Assembly (NCBI GenBank): GCA_022870745.1
Contig: CP085323.1
Location: 2,046,001-2,110,000 of the forward strand
Source: Silvibacterium acidisoli
Lineage (GTDB): Bacteria > Acidobacteriota > Terriglobia > Terriglobales > Acidobacteriaceae
Direction: 5' to 3'
Length of the DNA stretch: 64,000 nt
Position 1 is the first letter of the stretch; each line of letters starts with the position of its first letter. Shown one piece after another: positions 36,367 through 45,731 of this stretch. Under the pieces are notes generated by a model. That model was not told the origin of the DNA, made no database searches, and worked only from the letters and a program-made list of their open reading frames with translations. The translations under genes were made by a program, and so were the position numbers.

Positions 36367-37299
36367 ATGCGTGCAGTGTGGTCGTTCTGGAGCAAGCCGT
36401 TCCGGGAGTACAAGGGGCGTATCTGGTACAGCCCGCTGCATCACCTGCTGGCATGGGGGCTGTCACAGCGGGCCGCGCGCAGGCATCATCCGGAGACCGT
36501 TCTGATTACCGACAGCGCCGGCAAGGCGCTGCTGGTCAATTGCCTGGGATTGTCCTTCGATCATGTTTCTACGGAGTTGGACACGCTCCACTCCGTCGAT
36601 CCTGGCTGGTGGGCGCTCGGCAAACTGGTGGCCTATTCCCTGCAGGACAAACCATTCGTCCACCTCGATACTGATGTCTTTCTGTGGAAGGCCTTACCGC
36701 AGTCGCTGCTGTGTGCCGATGTTTTCTCGCAGTGCCCCGAAGATCATCCGCCGCTGGCGGAATGGTGCACGCCCGGTGACGTTGAGCATGCCTTCGAGCG
36801 GCAGGGCGCCACGCTGCCGGTGGAGTGGGAGTGGTCGCGTTCGCGCGGGCTGCGTTATTATCGCGAGGCTAACTGCGGCATATTCGGCGGCAATCGGGTC
36901 GACTTCATTCGCTATTATTCGAACCTGGCGATTGATCTCGTCCTGAACCCGGAGCATGCAGCCGCGTGGAACAGCTTTCACGACAGGTCCGGATTCAACA
37001 TGGTGGTGGAGCAGTTTCTTGCGCAGTCCTGCGTGGACTTTCACCGCTCCCACCCCGACTCTCCTTTTCGCGGCGTGAGCATGCGGTATCTCTTCCAGAG
37101 TCTTGAAGAAGCCTTTCATCCCGATTCGGCGGTAAGAGCCGGTTTCACGCATTTGCTGGGCGACGCAAAGCGTGACACGTCGATCGCCTCCCGGATTGAA
37201 CAGCGATGCCTCGACGAGGACAGGGATTTCTATCGGCATTGCGTGCAGCTTTCGCGCAGCGAAGCCGTTATGAATCCCGCGGGCTTGCAAGCCCGATGA
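36367..37299 (+). CDS. DUF6734-like protein with glycosyltransferase-type DxD motif
   Basis: A 310-residue protein beginning MRAVWSFWSKPF, as in DUF6734 proteins. LITDSAGKALL near residue 46 and FVHLDTDVFLW with Asp101-x-Asp103 resemble the nucleotide-sugar and metal-binding parts of GT-A glycosyltransferases; WWALGKLVAYSLQ sits between them. A later YREANCGIFGGN fits the acceptor-side loop of such folds. No signal peptide or membrane segment is seen. It follows the DUF6519 gene by 22 bp with GGGGGAG before the ATG, so it belongs to the operon. Two readings are open: an injected cargo enzyme that glycosylates a target, or an enzyme that decorates the particle or cell. The last codons contain a perfect 16-bp palindrome (37280-37295). 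Confidence 0.72.
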   Translation: MRAVWSFWSKPFREYKGRIWYSPLHHLLAWGLSQRAARRHHPETVLITDSAGKALLVNCLGLSFDHVSTELDTLHSVDPGWWALGKLVAYSLQDKPFVHLDTDVFLWKALPQSLLCADVFSQCPEDHPPLAEWCTPGDVEHAFERQGATLPVEWEWSRSRGLRYYREANCGIFGGNRVDFIRYYSNLAIDLVLNPEHAAAWNSFHDRSGFNMVVEQFLAQSCVDFHRSHPDSPFRGVSMRYLFQSLEEAFHPDSAVRAGFTHLLGDAKRDTSIASRIEQRCLDEDRDFYRHCVQLSRSEAVMNPAGLQAR

Positions 37300-37302
37300 T
37301 CT

Positions 37303-38337
37303 TTAGAACAGGGAGTTCTGCTTGCGGGGCAACGGCAGTCCGAAGTGCTCGTAAGCGAGCCGGGTGGCCACGCGGCCACGTGGCGTGCGGTCGAGAAAGC
37401 CATGCTGGATCAGGAACGGCTCGTAGACCTCTTCAAGAGCGTCCTGCTCTTCGGCCAGAGTGGCGGCAAGGGTATTCAGGCCGACCGGCCCTCCGTCGTA
37501 TTTCTCAATGATGGTCAGCAGAAGGCGGCGATCGAGCTCGTCGAAGCCGTGAGCATCGACTTCCAGCATCTTGAGTGCATGCTGCGCTGTGGCGCGGTCG
37601 ATCTGCCCGGAGCCGCGTACCTGGGCGTAGTCTCGCACACGACGCAGCAGACGATTCGCAATGCGCGGTGTGCCGCGTGAGCGCATGGCGATCTCGGCTG
37701 CGCCGTCCTGGTCTATGGGCACGCCCAGCACCTCGGCGGATCGTTCGACGACATAGCGAAGGTCGTCGTCAGAATAAAACTCCAGCCGCAGCAGGATGCC
37801 GAAGCGCGAGCGCAGAGGCGAAGAAAGCAGGCCGGGCCGCGTTGTCGCGGCGACGAATGTGAATGGGCGGATGTCCATCACATGTGTGCGTGCGGCGGGA
37901 CCCTGGCCGATGATGATGTCGAGCTTGTAATCCTCCAGCGCCGTGTACAGCTTTTCCTCAAGCACCGGTTGCAGGCGGTGGATTTCATCGAGAAAAAGCA
38001 CCTGCTTTTCGCGCAGGTTGGTCAGGATCGCCGTAAGATCACCCTGGATTTGCAGAGCCGGACCGGAAGTCTGTTGAAAACCGACATCCAGCTCGTTGGC
38101 GATGATCGTGGCCAGCGTCGTCTTGCCCAGGCCGGGAGGCCCGAAGAGCAGCACATGATCCAGCGCTTCGCCGCGCGACTTTGCAGCTTCGAGCGCGATG
38201 GCAAGCTGCTCCTTGGCCTTTTCCTGCCCGATGAACTCCTGCAGGCGCCGCGGACGCAGCTTCAGCTCGAACTGGTTTTCGTCTTCCGAACGCGCCGCAC
38301 TTACCAGCCGTTCAGGATCGTCTTTCCGCTGGGCCAT
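37303..38337 (-). CDS. ruvB: Holliday junction branch migration ATPase RuvB
   Basis: A 344-residue RuvB, close to the usual length. Visible are [19 protein letters not shown] at the N-terminus, Walker [12 protein letters not shown], Walker [11 protein letters not shown], the sensor region [17 protein letters not shown] with the arginine finger, and the C-terminal winged helix ending [13 protein letters not shown]. With RuvA it moves Holliday junctions during recombination repair. ruvA and ruvC are not adjacent. It converges on the injection-system operon with only 3 bp between stop codons. Confidence 0.97.
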   Translation of the reverse strand: MAQRKDDPERLVSAARSEDENQFELKLRPRRLQEFIGQEKAKEQLAIALEAAKSRGEALDHVLLFGPPGLGKTTLATIIANELDVGFQQTSGPALQIQGDLTAILTNLREKQVLFLDEIHRLQPVLEEKLYTALEDYKLDIIIGQGPAARTHVMDIRPFTFVAATTRPGLLSSPLRSRFGILLRLEFYSDDDLRYVVERSAEVLGVPIDQDGAAEIAMRSRGTPRIANRLLRRVRDYAQVRGSGQIDRATAQHALKMLEVDAHGFDELDRRLLLTIIEKYDGGPVGLNTLAATLAEEQDALEEVYEPFLIQHGFLDRTPRGRVATRLAYEHFGLPLPRKQNSLF

Positions 38338-38354
38338 TTGTATCGGAGTCTAAA

Positions 38355-39431
38355 TCATTTGGCGGCGTCTTCGAGGACCTTGCCCCCATACGCTTGTTCC
38401 GCCGCCTGCTCATTGCCGGGCTGGGAAGCACTCTGCAGCCTGCGGGCTTTCATCCGCCGGTCTCTGAAGGCCAGGACGGGCTTTTCGACGAGATAGTAGC
38501 TCGCGCAGGCAAACAGAAATGCCATGGCGAAGTTGGCGGGAAATCTGGTCCACCACCCGTGGAGCGAACGAACAAAAAGAAACGGCTCCTGCCACAGATA
38601 GAGGCTGTAACTAAGGCGTCCGATCCACTCGATCGGAGGATTGTTCAGAAGTCTGTAGGGATGGCGAATGAAATGGTCGACTGAGAGCGTGATGCCGACA
38701 TTGAGCAACGTGAAAAGGACCAGGGGCTGGAATCCGTGTGGATAAGGCAGCGCCAGCATGACGACGGTCAGGACAACGATCGGAATGATCAAGCGATCGA
38801 TCCACTTCCGGAAGGGATCCAGCCTTGTTCCCAGCACGGCCAGCAGGCAGCCGGTTGCAAGCGCATCTTCCATCGACGGAAACCATTGAAGCATCGAAGG
38901 ATAGTGCAGAACATACGCCAGCCCGCGAAAGATCGGACTGATGGCGATGCCGGCTATCAGGATTCCGGTTCGTCTACGCGGAAACAGCAGGAAGAGCAAC
39001 GGCCATATCAGGTAGAACTGCTCTTCGATGGAGAGAGACCAAAGATGCCAGAAAATCGGCGCATGGCTGGAGTAGTTCTGGACGTAAAAAATCGCTACCA
39101 GGAAGTCTTTTAACCTGGCCAGGTGATGGCCGAAAAGCGCTACGGCAAGGATAAAAACGTATGCCGCCGGAAAAATTCGGTAGCTGCGGCGAATGTAAAA
39201 GCTCTTGAGGGAGATGGTTCCTGTTTTTTCCTCTTCGCGGAGCAGCAGGGTGGTAATCAGATATCCGGAGATGACGAAAAAGATCCGTACGCCAAAACCG
39301 CCGTAGGGTGATGGCAACGCCATCCAGTGCGGAAATCCATCGCTCTCGCTGGCATGGAAGACAAGCACGAGAAGGATGGCAATTGCGCGAAGTCCATCAA
39401 GCGAGGCAATGCGTCGGATTTGGTTGCTCAT
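38355..39431 (-). CDS. Acyltransferase family 3 (OafA/YrhL-like) membrane protein
   Basis: A 358-residue polytopic membrane protein. IASLDGLRAIAILLVLVFHAS at the N-terminus carries the conserved Arg and the catalytic-type His of acyltransferase-3 enzymes, and FFVISGYLITTLLLRE and LWSLSIEEQFYLIWPLLF are the next family blocks. About ten transmembrane segments are visible. Such enzymes acetylate or succinylate surface polysaccharides or lipids. It has no C-terminal SGNH domain. It lies upstream of ruvB on the same strand (17-bp gap) and downstream of a GT-C-like gene, suggesting envelope glycan modification. Confidence 0.9.
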   Translation of the reverse strand: MSNQIRRIASLDGLRAIAILLVLVFHASESDGFPHWMALPSPYGGFGVRIFFVISGYLITTLLLREEEKTGTISLKSFYIRRSYRIFPAAYVFILAVALFGHHLARLKDFLVAIFYVQNYSSHAPIFWHLWSLSIEEQFYLIWPLLFLLFPRRRTGILIAGIAISPIFRGLAYVLHYPSMLQWFPSMEDALATGCLLAVLGTRLDPFRKWIDRLIIPIVVLTVVMLALPYPHGFQPLVLFTLLNVGITLSVDHFIRHPYRLLNNPPIEWIGRLSYSLYLWQEPFLFVRSLHGWWTRFPANFAMAFLFACASYYLVEKPVLAFRDRRMKARRLQSASQPGNEQAAEQAYGGKVLEDAAK

Positions 39432-39485
39432 TTACTTCTCGGAAATAGGGATGGGCCGCGTTAACTCCGTTGACAATGGCGGCTG

Positions 39486-40664
39486 TCAAATTATTGTACC
39501 GGGCAGCAGTTTCAATCCTGCAATGCAAAGTGCAGCCTGCGCCAGCACCATCGCCACAGTGAGCCACAGGAACCAGCGGCGGTAGCGGGTTTCGAGCACG
39601 TCGGCGTAGACGCCGCCTGCGAAGGTCAGAAGAAACGGAATGGCCCAGAGCCAGGGTTCTGAGGTCACCCCGGTTGTAGTCAGCAGCAGAAGCAGCACGC
39701 TGACCGCCAGCGGCGAAGTGTTGCCGAAGTAGCGTGACCGCCGCGTGATGGCATACAGGCCGAGCGCTCCAGCCAGGGCAATCGTCAATCCGGCGTTCAC
39801 GAGGTTCGAAAACAGTATGCGTGAACCGTCGAAGGAAAAACTCATCGCTGCGGCTTCGCTGCGGAAGACATAGCTGAAGGCATCCGGACGGAAGCCGTAG
39901 CAGGCAAAGAGGATCAGCATTGCCCCCAGCACCCACAGAATCAGCAGTGTGGGCAGGTAGGCGCGCTTGCCCTCGGCCAGGTAGGCCATGAAGCCGAGCG
40001 CCAGCAGCAGCGCGACAAGAAATGCCGCCACATGCGATGCCGCGGCGATGCCGAAGATCACTGTCAGCAGCACAATCCGGGGACGCCATTTCCTGCGCGG
40101 TCCCTGCATGGCATGCGAGACGCCAATGGCGGTATAGACAGCCGCAAAGAAGGCGAAGGCAGCCCAGATCTCGTTGTTCGGATAGGTAGCGGCGCGGACG
40201 ATGGGTGGCGAGAAGCAGTAAAGTGCCAGAGCCAGATAGCCGCCTTCGTTTCCGAAGAGTCTGCGCGTTACCCACCAGAGGCAGCCGCCGAGTGCAAGCG
40301 CGGCAAACATGAACGGCAGCCGCAGCAGGATGCCGATATAGCTCAGCTCGTGGCGCATCTCCCAGGTCGAGGTAGAGGCTTCCTGTCCGGCGAAGATGCG
40401 TTCGATGGTCAGCGGAAGCCCGGCGGCGCGGTAGGCAAGCGTGCCGTCGTGAATGTTGCCGCAGCTGGTGAAATATCCAGCCAGAGGAGAGGGCTTTTCC
40501 CACATCTCCCGGCCGCAGCGCGCGTACTGGTAGTCGTCTTCAGAGAGCGAACGGTGCGCGATTACCCACAGACACTGGGCCAGCAGAAGGGTCAACAAAA
40601 GGGCCGCGATCTGTTGAGGCCGGTTGAATCGGAATTTACGCAGGCGTTGTTCGGAAGACGACAT
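39486..40664 (-). CDS. GT-C-like polytopic membrane protein
   Basis: A 392-residue membrane protein with about ten hydrophobic segments. After the first segment comes SLSEDDYQYARCG: an acidic pair followed by Tyr in the first periplasmic loop, as in GT39/ArnT-type glycosyltransferases that use lipid-linked sugar donors. The rest (LRLPFMFAALALGGCLWWVTRRLFG..., LALALYCFSPPIVRAATYPNNEIWAAFAFF) fits the same fold. The substrate is unknown. A 54-bp gap separates it from the downstream acyltransferase; both could act on one glycan. Divergent from gyrA. Confidence 0.7.
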   Translation of the reverse strand: MSSSEQRLRKFRFNRPQQIAALLLTLLLAQCLWVIAHRSLSEDDYQYARCGREMWEKPSPLAGYFTSCGNIHDGTLAYRAAGLPLTIERIFAGQEASTSTWEMRHELSYIGILLRLPFMFAALALGGCLWWVTRRLFGNEGGYLALALYCFSPPIVRAATYPNNEIWAAFAFFAAVYTAIGVSHAMQGPRRKWRPRIVLLTVIFGIAAASHVAAFLVALLLALGFMAYLAEGKRAYLPTLLILWVLGAMLILFACYGFRPDAFSYVFRSEAAAMSFSFDGSRILFSNLVNAGLTIALAGALGLYAITRRSRYFGNTSPLAVSVLLLLLTTTGVTSEPWLWAIPFLLTFAGGVYADVLETRYRRWFLWLTVAMVLAQAALCIAGLKLLPGTII

Positions 40665-40911
40665 TTTCTTCAGGATAGAACCGATACTTCTGTTGCTTTT
40701 CTAAACTTCGGCCTAAAAAATCTGCTGTCAGTGTATATGTCTGCGGATGCCCTTTCAGTGCCCCCCGCAAACCGTTCATTACATGGGTTTAAAGTCCGTT
40801 GTCGCAGCCTAAATCTTACCGTATCATAGAGATAACTCTATTTGGCAGCCTTGAGCGCAGCTTCCCTGTCTCAGTTTCTACACGCGCGGCGTGCTGAAAG
40901 AACAACTATCT

Positions 40912-43572
40912 ATGGCAGACGATCAGAACCCAGAACTCCCCCTTGGCGGCAATGGATCGAGCGGTGCGGGTGACCCCACCGGGGCCGCAAGCATTGTTCC
41001 TATCAACATTGAAGAAGAGATGCGCAAGTCGTATCTCGATTACTCGATGTCGGTCATCATTGGCCGCGCGTTGCCTGACGTGCGCGACGGGCTGAAGCCC
41101 GTACATCGCCGCATCATGGTCGCGATGGATCGCGAAGGCATGCAGTACAACAAGCGCTACTCCAAGTGCGCCGGTGTGGTGGGCGAGTGCCTGAAGAAAT
41201 ACCACCCGCACGGTGACAGCGCTGTATACGATGCCCTGGTGCGCATGGCGCAGCCCTGGGCGCTTCGCTACACGCTTGTCGACGGACAGGGTAATTTCGG
41301 CTCGGTCGATGGCGACCCGCCGGCGGCCTATCGTTATACCGAGTGCCGCATGATGAAGATCGGCAGCGAGATGATGGCCGACATCGATATGGAGACCGTG
41401 GACATGGTCGCCAACTTCGATGAAAGCACCACCGAGCCGGTCGTTCTGCCCACGCGTATTCCTAACCTTATCGTCAACGGGTCGAATGGAATTGCGGTCG
41501 GTATGGCGACGAACATCCCCCCGCACAACCTGACCGAGATCGTGAATGCGACGATCGAGCTGGTGAACAACCCGCAGGCGGGTCTGCTCGAAGTGCTTCG
41601 TCACGTGCAGGGGCCGGACTTCCCGACCGGCGGCTTCATCTATGGCCGCAGCGGCATTGCCAACGCCTACAAGACCGGCCGCGGCCGCTTCCTCATGCGC
41701 GCCAAGTGCGCCATCGAGAACATGAACCAGGGCCGCCAGGCGATCATCGTCAGCGAGATCCCCTACCAGGTGAACAAGTCGAAGCTGATCGAGCGCATCG
41801 CCGATCTCGTTAATGAAAAGGTCATCGACGACATCTCCGACGTGCGCGATGAGAGCGATCGCGACGGCATGCGCATCATGATCGAGCTGAAGCGCGGCGC
41901 CGAAGCCCAGATCGTACTCAACCAGCTTTACAAGCACACCCAGATGCAGGACAGCTTCTCGATGATCTTCCTGGCTGTCGTCAATGGCCAGCCGAAGGAG
42001 CTTCCGCTCGACCAGGCGATTCACCACTTCATCGATCACCGCATCGACGTGGTGCGCCGCCGCACGGCCTTCCTGCTGCGCAAGGCGCGCGAGCGCGAGC
42101 ACATACTGCTCGGCTACCAGATTGCGCTCGACCACCTCGACAACGTCATCAAGATCATTCGCGGATCGAGCAGCCGCGCCGATGCCCGCGAGAACCTCTT
42201 CCAGTTCTTCTCCGGCCGCACCATCACGGTGCGCGACCAGGCGCTGACCGGCGTCACGCTCGACCCGGCTAAGTACAACATCGACCCGGCGACGATCATC
42301 ACGGCCACGCTCACGCTGAGCTACCGCCAGATCGACGCCATCCTCGAACTGCAGCTCTATCGCCTCACCCAGCTCTCGATCGACGAACTGCTTAAGGAAC
42401 TCGCGCAGGTGCGCGAGAACATCGCCGAGTACGAGTCGATCCTGGCTTCTGAGAAGAAGCTTCGCGCGGTGATCGTGAAGGAGCTGGAAGCGGTCCGCAA
42501 GGAATACGGAGACGACCGTCGCACGCAGATCCTCGACGAAGCAGCCGAACTGCAGCTCGAAGATCTGATCGCCGACGAGCAGGTCGCCGTGACGGTTTCA
42601 CATTCGAGCTACCTCAAGCGGACGCCGATCTCTACCTATCGCCAGCAGCGGCGTGGCGGCACGGGACGCATCGGCATGAAGACGCGCGAAGAGGATTTCG
42701 TCTCGCAGCTCATCATCGATTCGACCCACGCCTACCTGCTCTGCTTCACCAATACGGGGCGCGTCTACTGGCTCAAGGTCTACGAGATTCCAGACGTAGG
42801 CGCGGCGGGCAAGGGCAAGTCCATGGCCAGCCTGCTGAATCTGCAGCCGGGCGAGACGGTTCGCAACATCCTGCCGGTTCGCAATCTCGAGGAAGAGGGC
42901 AAGTTCATCTTCTTCGCGACGCGCAACGGCACGGTGAAGAAGACGCCGCTCAAGGACTTCTGCAACGTCATGGCACGTGGCATTATCGCCATCGGCATCG
43001 ACGACGAAGATGAGCTGATCGGCGCGCGACTGACCGACGGCAACCAGGTTGTCTTCCTCGCCACGCACGAAGGCATGGCCATCCGCTTCGACGAGAACGA
43101 TGTGCGCTCCATGGGGCGTCCGGCTCGCGGTGTACGCGGCATTGACCTCGGCAAGAAGGACTATGTGGTCGGCATCGCTGTAACTCCCAAGGAACGCAAG
43201 GTCGATGGCGAGGGTGCTTCCTGTGCCTGCCTCATCCTCTCGGTGACCGAGCAGGGCTTTGGCAAGCGCACCGATGTGGACGAGTACCGTCTGCAGACTC
43301 GTGGCGGCAAGGGCGTGATCAATCTGAAGACGACCTCGCGCAACGGCAAGGTCAGCTCGATTCAGCTGGTGGACGAAACGTCGGAGCTGATGGTGATCAG
43401 CCAGTACGGCAAGATCATCCGCATCGACACCAAGACCATCCGCGCCGCAGGCCGCTCAACCCAGGGGGTCAAGCTGCTGAACCTCGAAGAAGAGGACAAG
43501 GTAGCCGCGGCCATGGTCATCCCACCGGAAGAAGCCAAGACGGAGCCGGAAAACGGCACGCTGCTTCAGTAA
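40912..43572 (+). CDS. gyrA: DNA gyrase subunit A
   Basis: An 886-residue GyrA. The breakage-reunion domain has [32 protein letters not shown], the quinolone-resistance region [33 protein letters not shown] (Ser and Asp at the common resistance positions, i.e. wild-type-like) and the active-site Tyr within [10 protein letters not shown]. The GyrA box QRRGGTG in the C-terminal domain identifies it as gyrase rather than topoisomerase IV. ATG 40912 was chosen over an upstream in-frame GTG (40891) because it begins MADDQNP; neither has a strong ribosome site. gyrB is not in the window. A terminator follows the stop. Confidence 0.97.
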   Translation: MADDQNPELPLGGNGSSGAGDPTGAASIVPINIEEEMRKSYLDYSMSVIIGRALPDVRDGLKPVHRRIMVAMDREGMQYNKRYSKCAGVVGECLKKYHPHGDSAVYDALVRMAQPWALRYTLVDGQGNFGSVDGDPPAAYRYTECRMMKIGSEMMADIDMETVDMVANFDESTTEPVVLPTRIPNLIVNGSNGIAVGMATNIPPHNLTEIVNATIELVNNPQAGLLEVLRHVQGPDFPTGGFIYGRSGIANAYKTGRGRFLMRAKCAIENMNQGRQAIIVSEIPYQVNKSKLIERIADLVNEKVIDDISDVRDESDRDGMRIMIELKRGAEAQIVLNQLYKHTQMQDSFSMIFLAVVNGQPKELPLDQAIHHFIDHRIDVVRRRTAFLLRKAREREHILLGYQIALDHLDNVIKIIRGSSSRADARENLFQFFSGRTITVRDQALTGVTLDPAKYNIDPATIITATLTLSYRQIDAILELQLYRLTQLSIDELLKELAQVRENIAEYESILASEKKLRAVIVKELEAVRKEYGDDRRTQILDEAAELQLEDLIADEQVAVTVSHSSYLKRTPISTYRQQRRGGTGRIGMKTREEDFVSQLIIDSTHAYLLCFTNTGRVYWLKVYEIPDVGAAGKGKSMASLLNLQPGETVRNILPVRNLEEEGKFIFFATRNGTVKKTPLKDFCNVMARGIIAIGIDDEDELIGARLTDGNQVVFLATHEGMAIRFDENDVRSMGRPARGVRGIDLGKKDYVVGIAVTPKERKVDGEGASCACLILSVTEQGFGKRTDVDEYRLQTRGGKGVINLKTTSRNGKVSSIQLVDETSELMVISQYGKIIRIDTKTIRAAGRSTQGVKLLNLEEEDKVAAAMVIPPEEAKTEPENGTLLQ

Positions 43573-43575
43573 ATA

Positions 43576-43601
43576 AAAGGGCGCTCGTGAGAGCGCCCTT
43601 T
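43576..43601. terminator. Rho-independent terminator after gyrA
   Basis: An 11-bp stem (43576-43586 with 43591-43601), loop GTGA, followed by CGTTTTA on the plus strand. It lies between gyrA and the convergent GH140-like gene and can serve both, as the left flank is A-rich. Confidence 0.88.
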
Positions 43602-43605
43602 CGTT

Positions 43606-45126
43606 TTACCCCTTCACAAGTCCAATCCCCGGCACGCCATATCCTACATCCGCATCATCGAGCACCAGCACCCAGTCCGGCCCGTACGGCGGAGTTTTGA
43701 AATTCGCCTGCTCGGAATACGTCTCAACCCCGATCGGCTTCGCAAAACCGGTTCGCGTGTCGTACCACCAGGCGCGCAGGTGGCGTGTGCGCAGCTTTGC
43801 GAGATTCAGCCTGACTTCCTGGTCGTGCATGGGGATGTAGATCATCGCGAAGCTGCCGTCGCGGTCTCGTGTGGCCTGCATGTGCAGGATGCCCTGTCCT
43901 CCGTCATCGACTAAAAGCGACGGATCGGGAATGCGCGTGAAGTATGGACGTGACTCGATCAGTTGCCGCAGAAAGATCATCTGCCGTCCTGTCGGGCGTT
44001 CGAGCGCCGTCACCCAGTCCATATCGGCGTGGTTGATGATGCCGTTGCGCGCGTCGGCGAACTGCCAGATGGCGTGGTGTCCGTAGGTGACGCCGCATCC
44101 CCCTGCGAAGACCGAGCGATAGACCTGCTTGCGAACATCGTGATCGCGGAAGTATCCGGTTGCCGGATCCCAGCTCGGCCATGGGCTGAAAGGATGGTCC
44201 TCATAGTTCGGTTCAAGATCGAGCGTGGGCTTGGCCGGAGTCAGTGTATAGTCACGCGCAATCTGGTTCCAGATATCTGCATCATGCGCGCTGTGTCCGC
44301 TCTGAATGCCGTTCACCGAAAGCCAGGTCTCCTTATGCAGGAAGACTGAGGAAGATTCGGATCCGCCGGAAGGATGATAAAGAATCAGCGGCTCTGTCTC
44401 GCTTCCGTCTTTGAGCCCCCTGGCGAGCGCACGCCAGATCGGCTTCCAGTCGGTGTCGGCAGGCCAGCCCTGCCTCGCAGCGCGTTCGAGCATGCCCTTG
44501 TCCTGAATGCCTGTGAGTTGCGGTGGGCGATCTCCGCCGAGAATCCAAACGACGTTGGGCTCTCCGCGCATGCGATTGGCAAGGTAGCGGGTGTAAGCCT
44601 CAGCGTCTGCGAGATTGTCATTGCGAAAGATCTTTGGGCCCGCGCCCCACGGAGCCGTAAGCTTATCGCCCCATACCGGCACCAGCGCTACATAGAGTCC
44701 GCGCGATCCTGCTTCGCGGACGATCTCAACCACGCGGTCGAAGTACGCATCGACGGGTCTGCGCGGATCATCGTTCTCGAAGGGGCGCATGCCGAGCGGC
44801 GTCTCTTTCCGGATGCCGTCCATCTCTGCGAGTACGACGGTCTGAAAGATGCTGTAGCCCTGCCGCGCACGGGTCTGCAGATAGTGCGAGCATTCTTCGC
44901 GGGTGGTGCTGGCGATCAACTGCCATGCGGTGTCGCCCAGCCAGAAGAATGGTTTTCCGTCTTCGGTTTCGAGCAGATGCCCATCGTTGTGAACACGGAT
45001 GCGAGGAAGCCTGGCGGGCTTCTCACTCGTCTGTACATTGGCAAAAGCGGGAGAAGCCGTAGCGGACGCGGCCAAAAAAGCTGCCGTTCCGGCTTTCAGG
45101 AAACCTCGTCGCGTGGGTGATTCCAA
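43606..45126 (-). CDS. GH140/DUF4038-like glycoside hydrolase with Tat signal
   Basis: A 506-residue exported enzyme. The N-terminus TRRGFLKAGTAAFLAASATASPAFA is a twin-arginine signal peptide. The catalytic part has a DUF4038 start (GKPFFWLGDTAWQLI) and the TIM-barrel blocks GYSIFQTVVLAEMDG, YFDRVVEIVREAGSRGLYVALVPVWG, YLANRMRGEPNVVWILGGDRP and LEPNYEDHPF, ending in a beta domain with a Trp-Tyr-Asp motif (WWYDTRTG). GH140 members include an apiosidase that removes branches from rhamnogalacturonan II; related enzymes act on other plant glycans. This fits a plant-polymer-degrading soil bacterium. The exact substrate is unknown. Confidence 0.87.
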   Translation of the reverse strand: MESPTRRGFLKAGTAAFLAASATASPAFANVQTSEKPARLPRIRVHNDGHLLETEDGKPFFWLGDTAWQLIASTTREECSHYLQTRARQGYSIFQTVVLAEMDGIRKETPLGMRPFENDDPRRPVDAYFDRVVEIVREAGSRGLYVALVPVWGDKLTAPWGAGPKIFRNDNLADAEAYTRYLANRMRGEPNVVWILGGDRPPQLTGIQDKGMLERAARQGWPADTDWKPIWRALARGLKDGSETEPLILYHPSGGSESSSVFLHKETWLSVNGIQSGHSAHDADIWNQIARDYTLTPAKPTLDLEPNYEDHPFSPWPSWDPATGYFRDHDVRKQVYRSVFAGGCGVTYGHHAIWQFADARNGIINHADMDWVTALERPTGRQMIFLRQLIESRPYFTRIPDPSLLVDDGGQGILHMQATRDRDGSFAMIYIPMHDQEVRLNLAKLRTRHLRAWWYDTRTGFAKPIGVETYSEQANFKTPPYGPDWVLVLDDADVGYGVPGIGLVKG

Positions 45127-45151
45127 GAGAGACCTCGCAGGGAAAATGGCG

Positions 45152-45173
45152 TCGCGAAAGAAGCCTTTCGCGA
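45152..45173. promoter_or_regulatory. Hairpin in the divergent GH140/GlcG intergenic region
   Basis: TCGCGAAAG (45152-45160), AAGC loop, CTTTCGCGA (45165-45173): a perfect 9-bp stem between two divergent genes. It has no T-run, so an operator or 5'-UTR fold is more likely than a terminator. Function unknown. Confidence 0.4.
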
Positions 45174-45264
45174 ACAGCGGCCATTAAACAGCCTTATGTG
45201 AATCCTCTGCAACTGGACCCTCCTCGCTTGCGCCATGTAGCATCCCAGACCTGAGGAGAAGACA

Positions 45265-45678
45265 ATGCCCGTAACTGTTGAGACCGTAAACCTTGCCGAC
45301 GCCCGACGAATCATCGCCGCGGCTGAGAAGAAAGCCGCTGAAATCGGTCAGCCCATGAATATCGCCGTCGCCGATGCGGGCGGTAATCTCGTTGCTCACG
45401 TGCGCATGGATGGAGCCTGGCTCGGCTCCGTGGATATCTCGATCAAGAAGGCCTTTACCTCGCGCGCCTTCGATATCCAGACCAAAGATCTGGCCGAGCA
45501 TTCGCAGTCAGGCAAACAGTTCTTCGGCATCCATGCTTCGAATGACGGGAAGATCATGATCTTTGCCGGAGGCATTCCGTTGAAGAAGGGCGACAAGGTA
45601 ATTGGAGCCATCGGCGTAAGCGGCGGCTCAGGCGACCAGGATCATGCAGTGGCCGAAGCGGGAGCTGCGGCGCTCTAA
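45265..45678 (+). CDS. GlcG/HbpS family protein (DUF336)
   Basis: A 137-residue protein of the GlcG/HbpS (DUF336) family: ARRIIAAAEKKAAEIGQPMNIAVADAGGNLVAHVRMDGAWLGSVDISIKKA and GGIPLKKGDKVIGAIGVSGGSGDQDHAVAEAG are the standard family blocks. HbpS binds heme; GlcG is carried in glycolate operons; the role here is undefined. No signal peptide is present. GAGGAG lies just before the ATG. It is a single-gene transcript divergent from the GH140-like gene. Confidence 0.88.
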   Translation: MPVTVETVNLADARRIIAAAEKKAAEIGQPMNIAVADAGGNLVAHVRMDGAWLGSVDISIKKAFTSRAFDIQTKDLAEHSQSGKQFFGIHASNDGKIMIFAGGIPLKKGDKVIGAIGVSGGSGDQDHAVAEAGAAAL

Positions 45679-45685
45679 AAAGAAA

Positions 45686-45706
45686 GGGCGCAGAGTTTCT
45701 GCGCCC
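45686..45706 (-). terminator. Rho-independent terminator of the DUF5715 gene
   Basis: An 8-bp perfect stem GGGCGCAG/CTGCGCCC with loop AGTTT. Read on the minus strand it is followed by TTTCTTTTT. It lies between two convergent genes, 26 bp after the DUF5715 stop codon, and could also weakly stop the plus-strand gene. Confidence 0.85.
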
Positions 45707-45731
45707 CTGACAAGCAAATCGATTTTGGTAT

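Noticed and set aside
37280-37295. 16-bp palindrome at the end of the DUF6734-like gene as an operon terminator
   Set aside because: No T-run follows on either strand and part of it is coding, so terminator function is not supported.
13373-37299. Prophage or satellite-phage interpretation of the tail-like genes
   Set aside because: No integrase, portal, terminase, capsid, holin or endolysin is present, the cap, AAA+ ATPase, DUF6519 and paired J-proteins are eCIS markers, and flanking genes are ordinary chromosomal genes.
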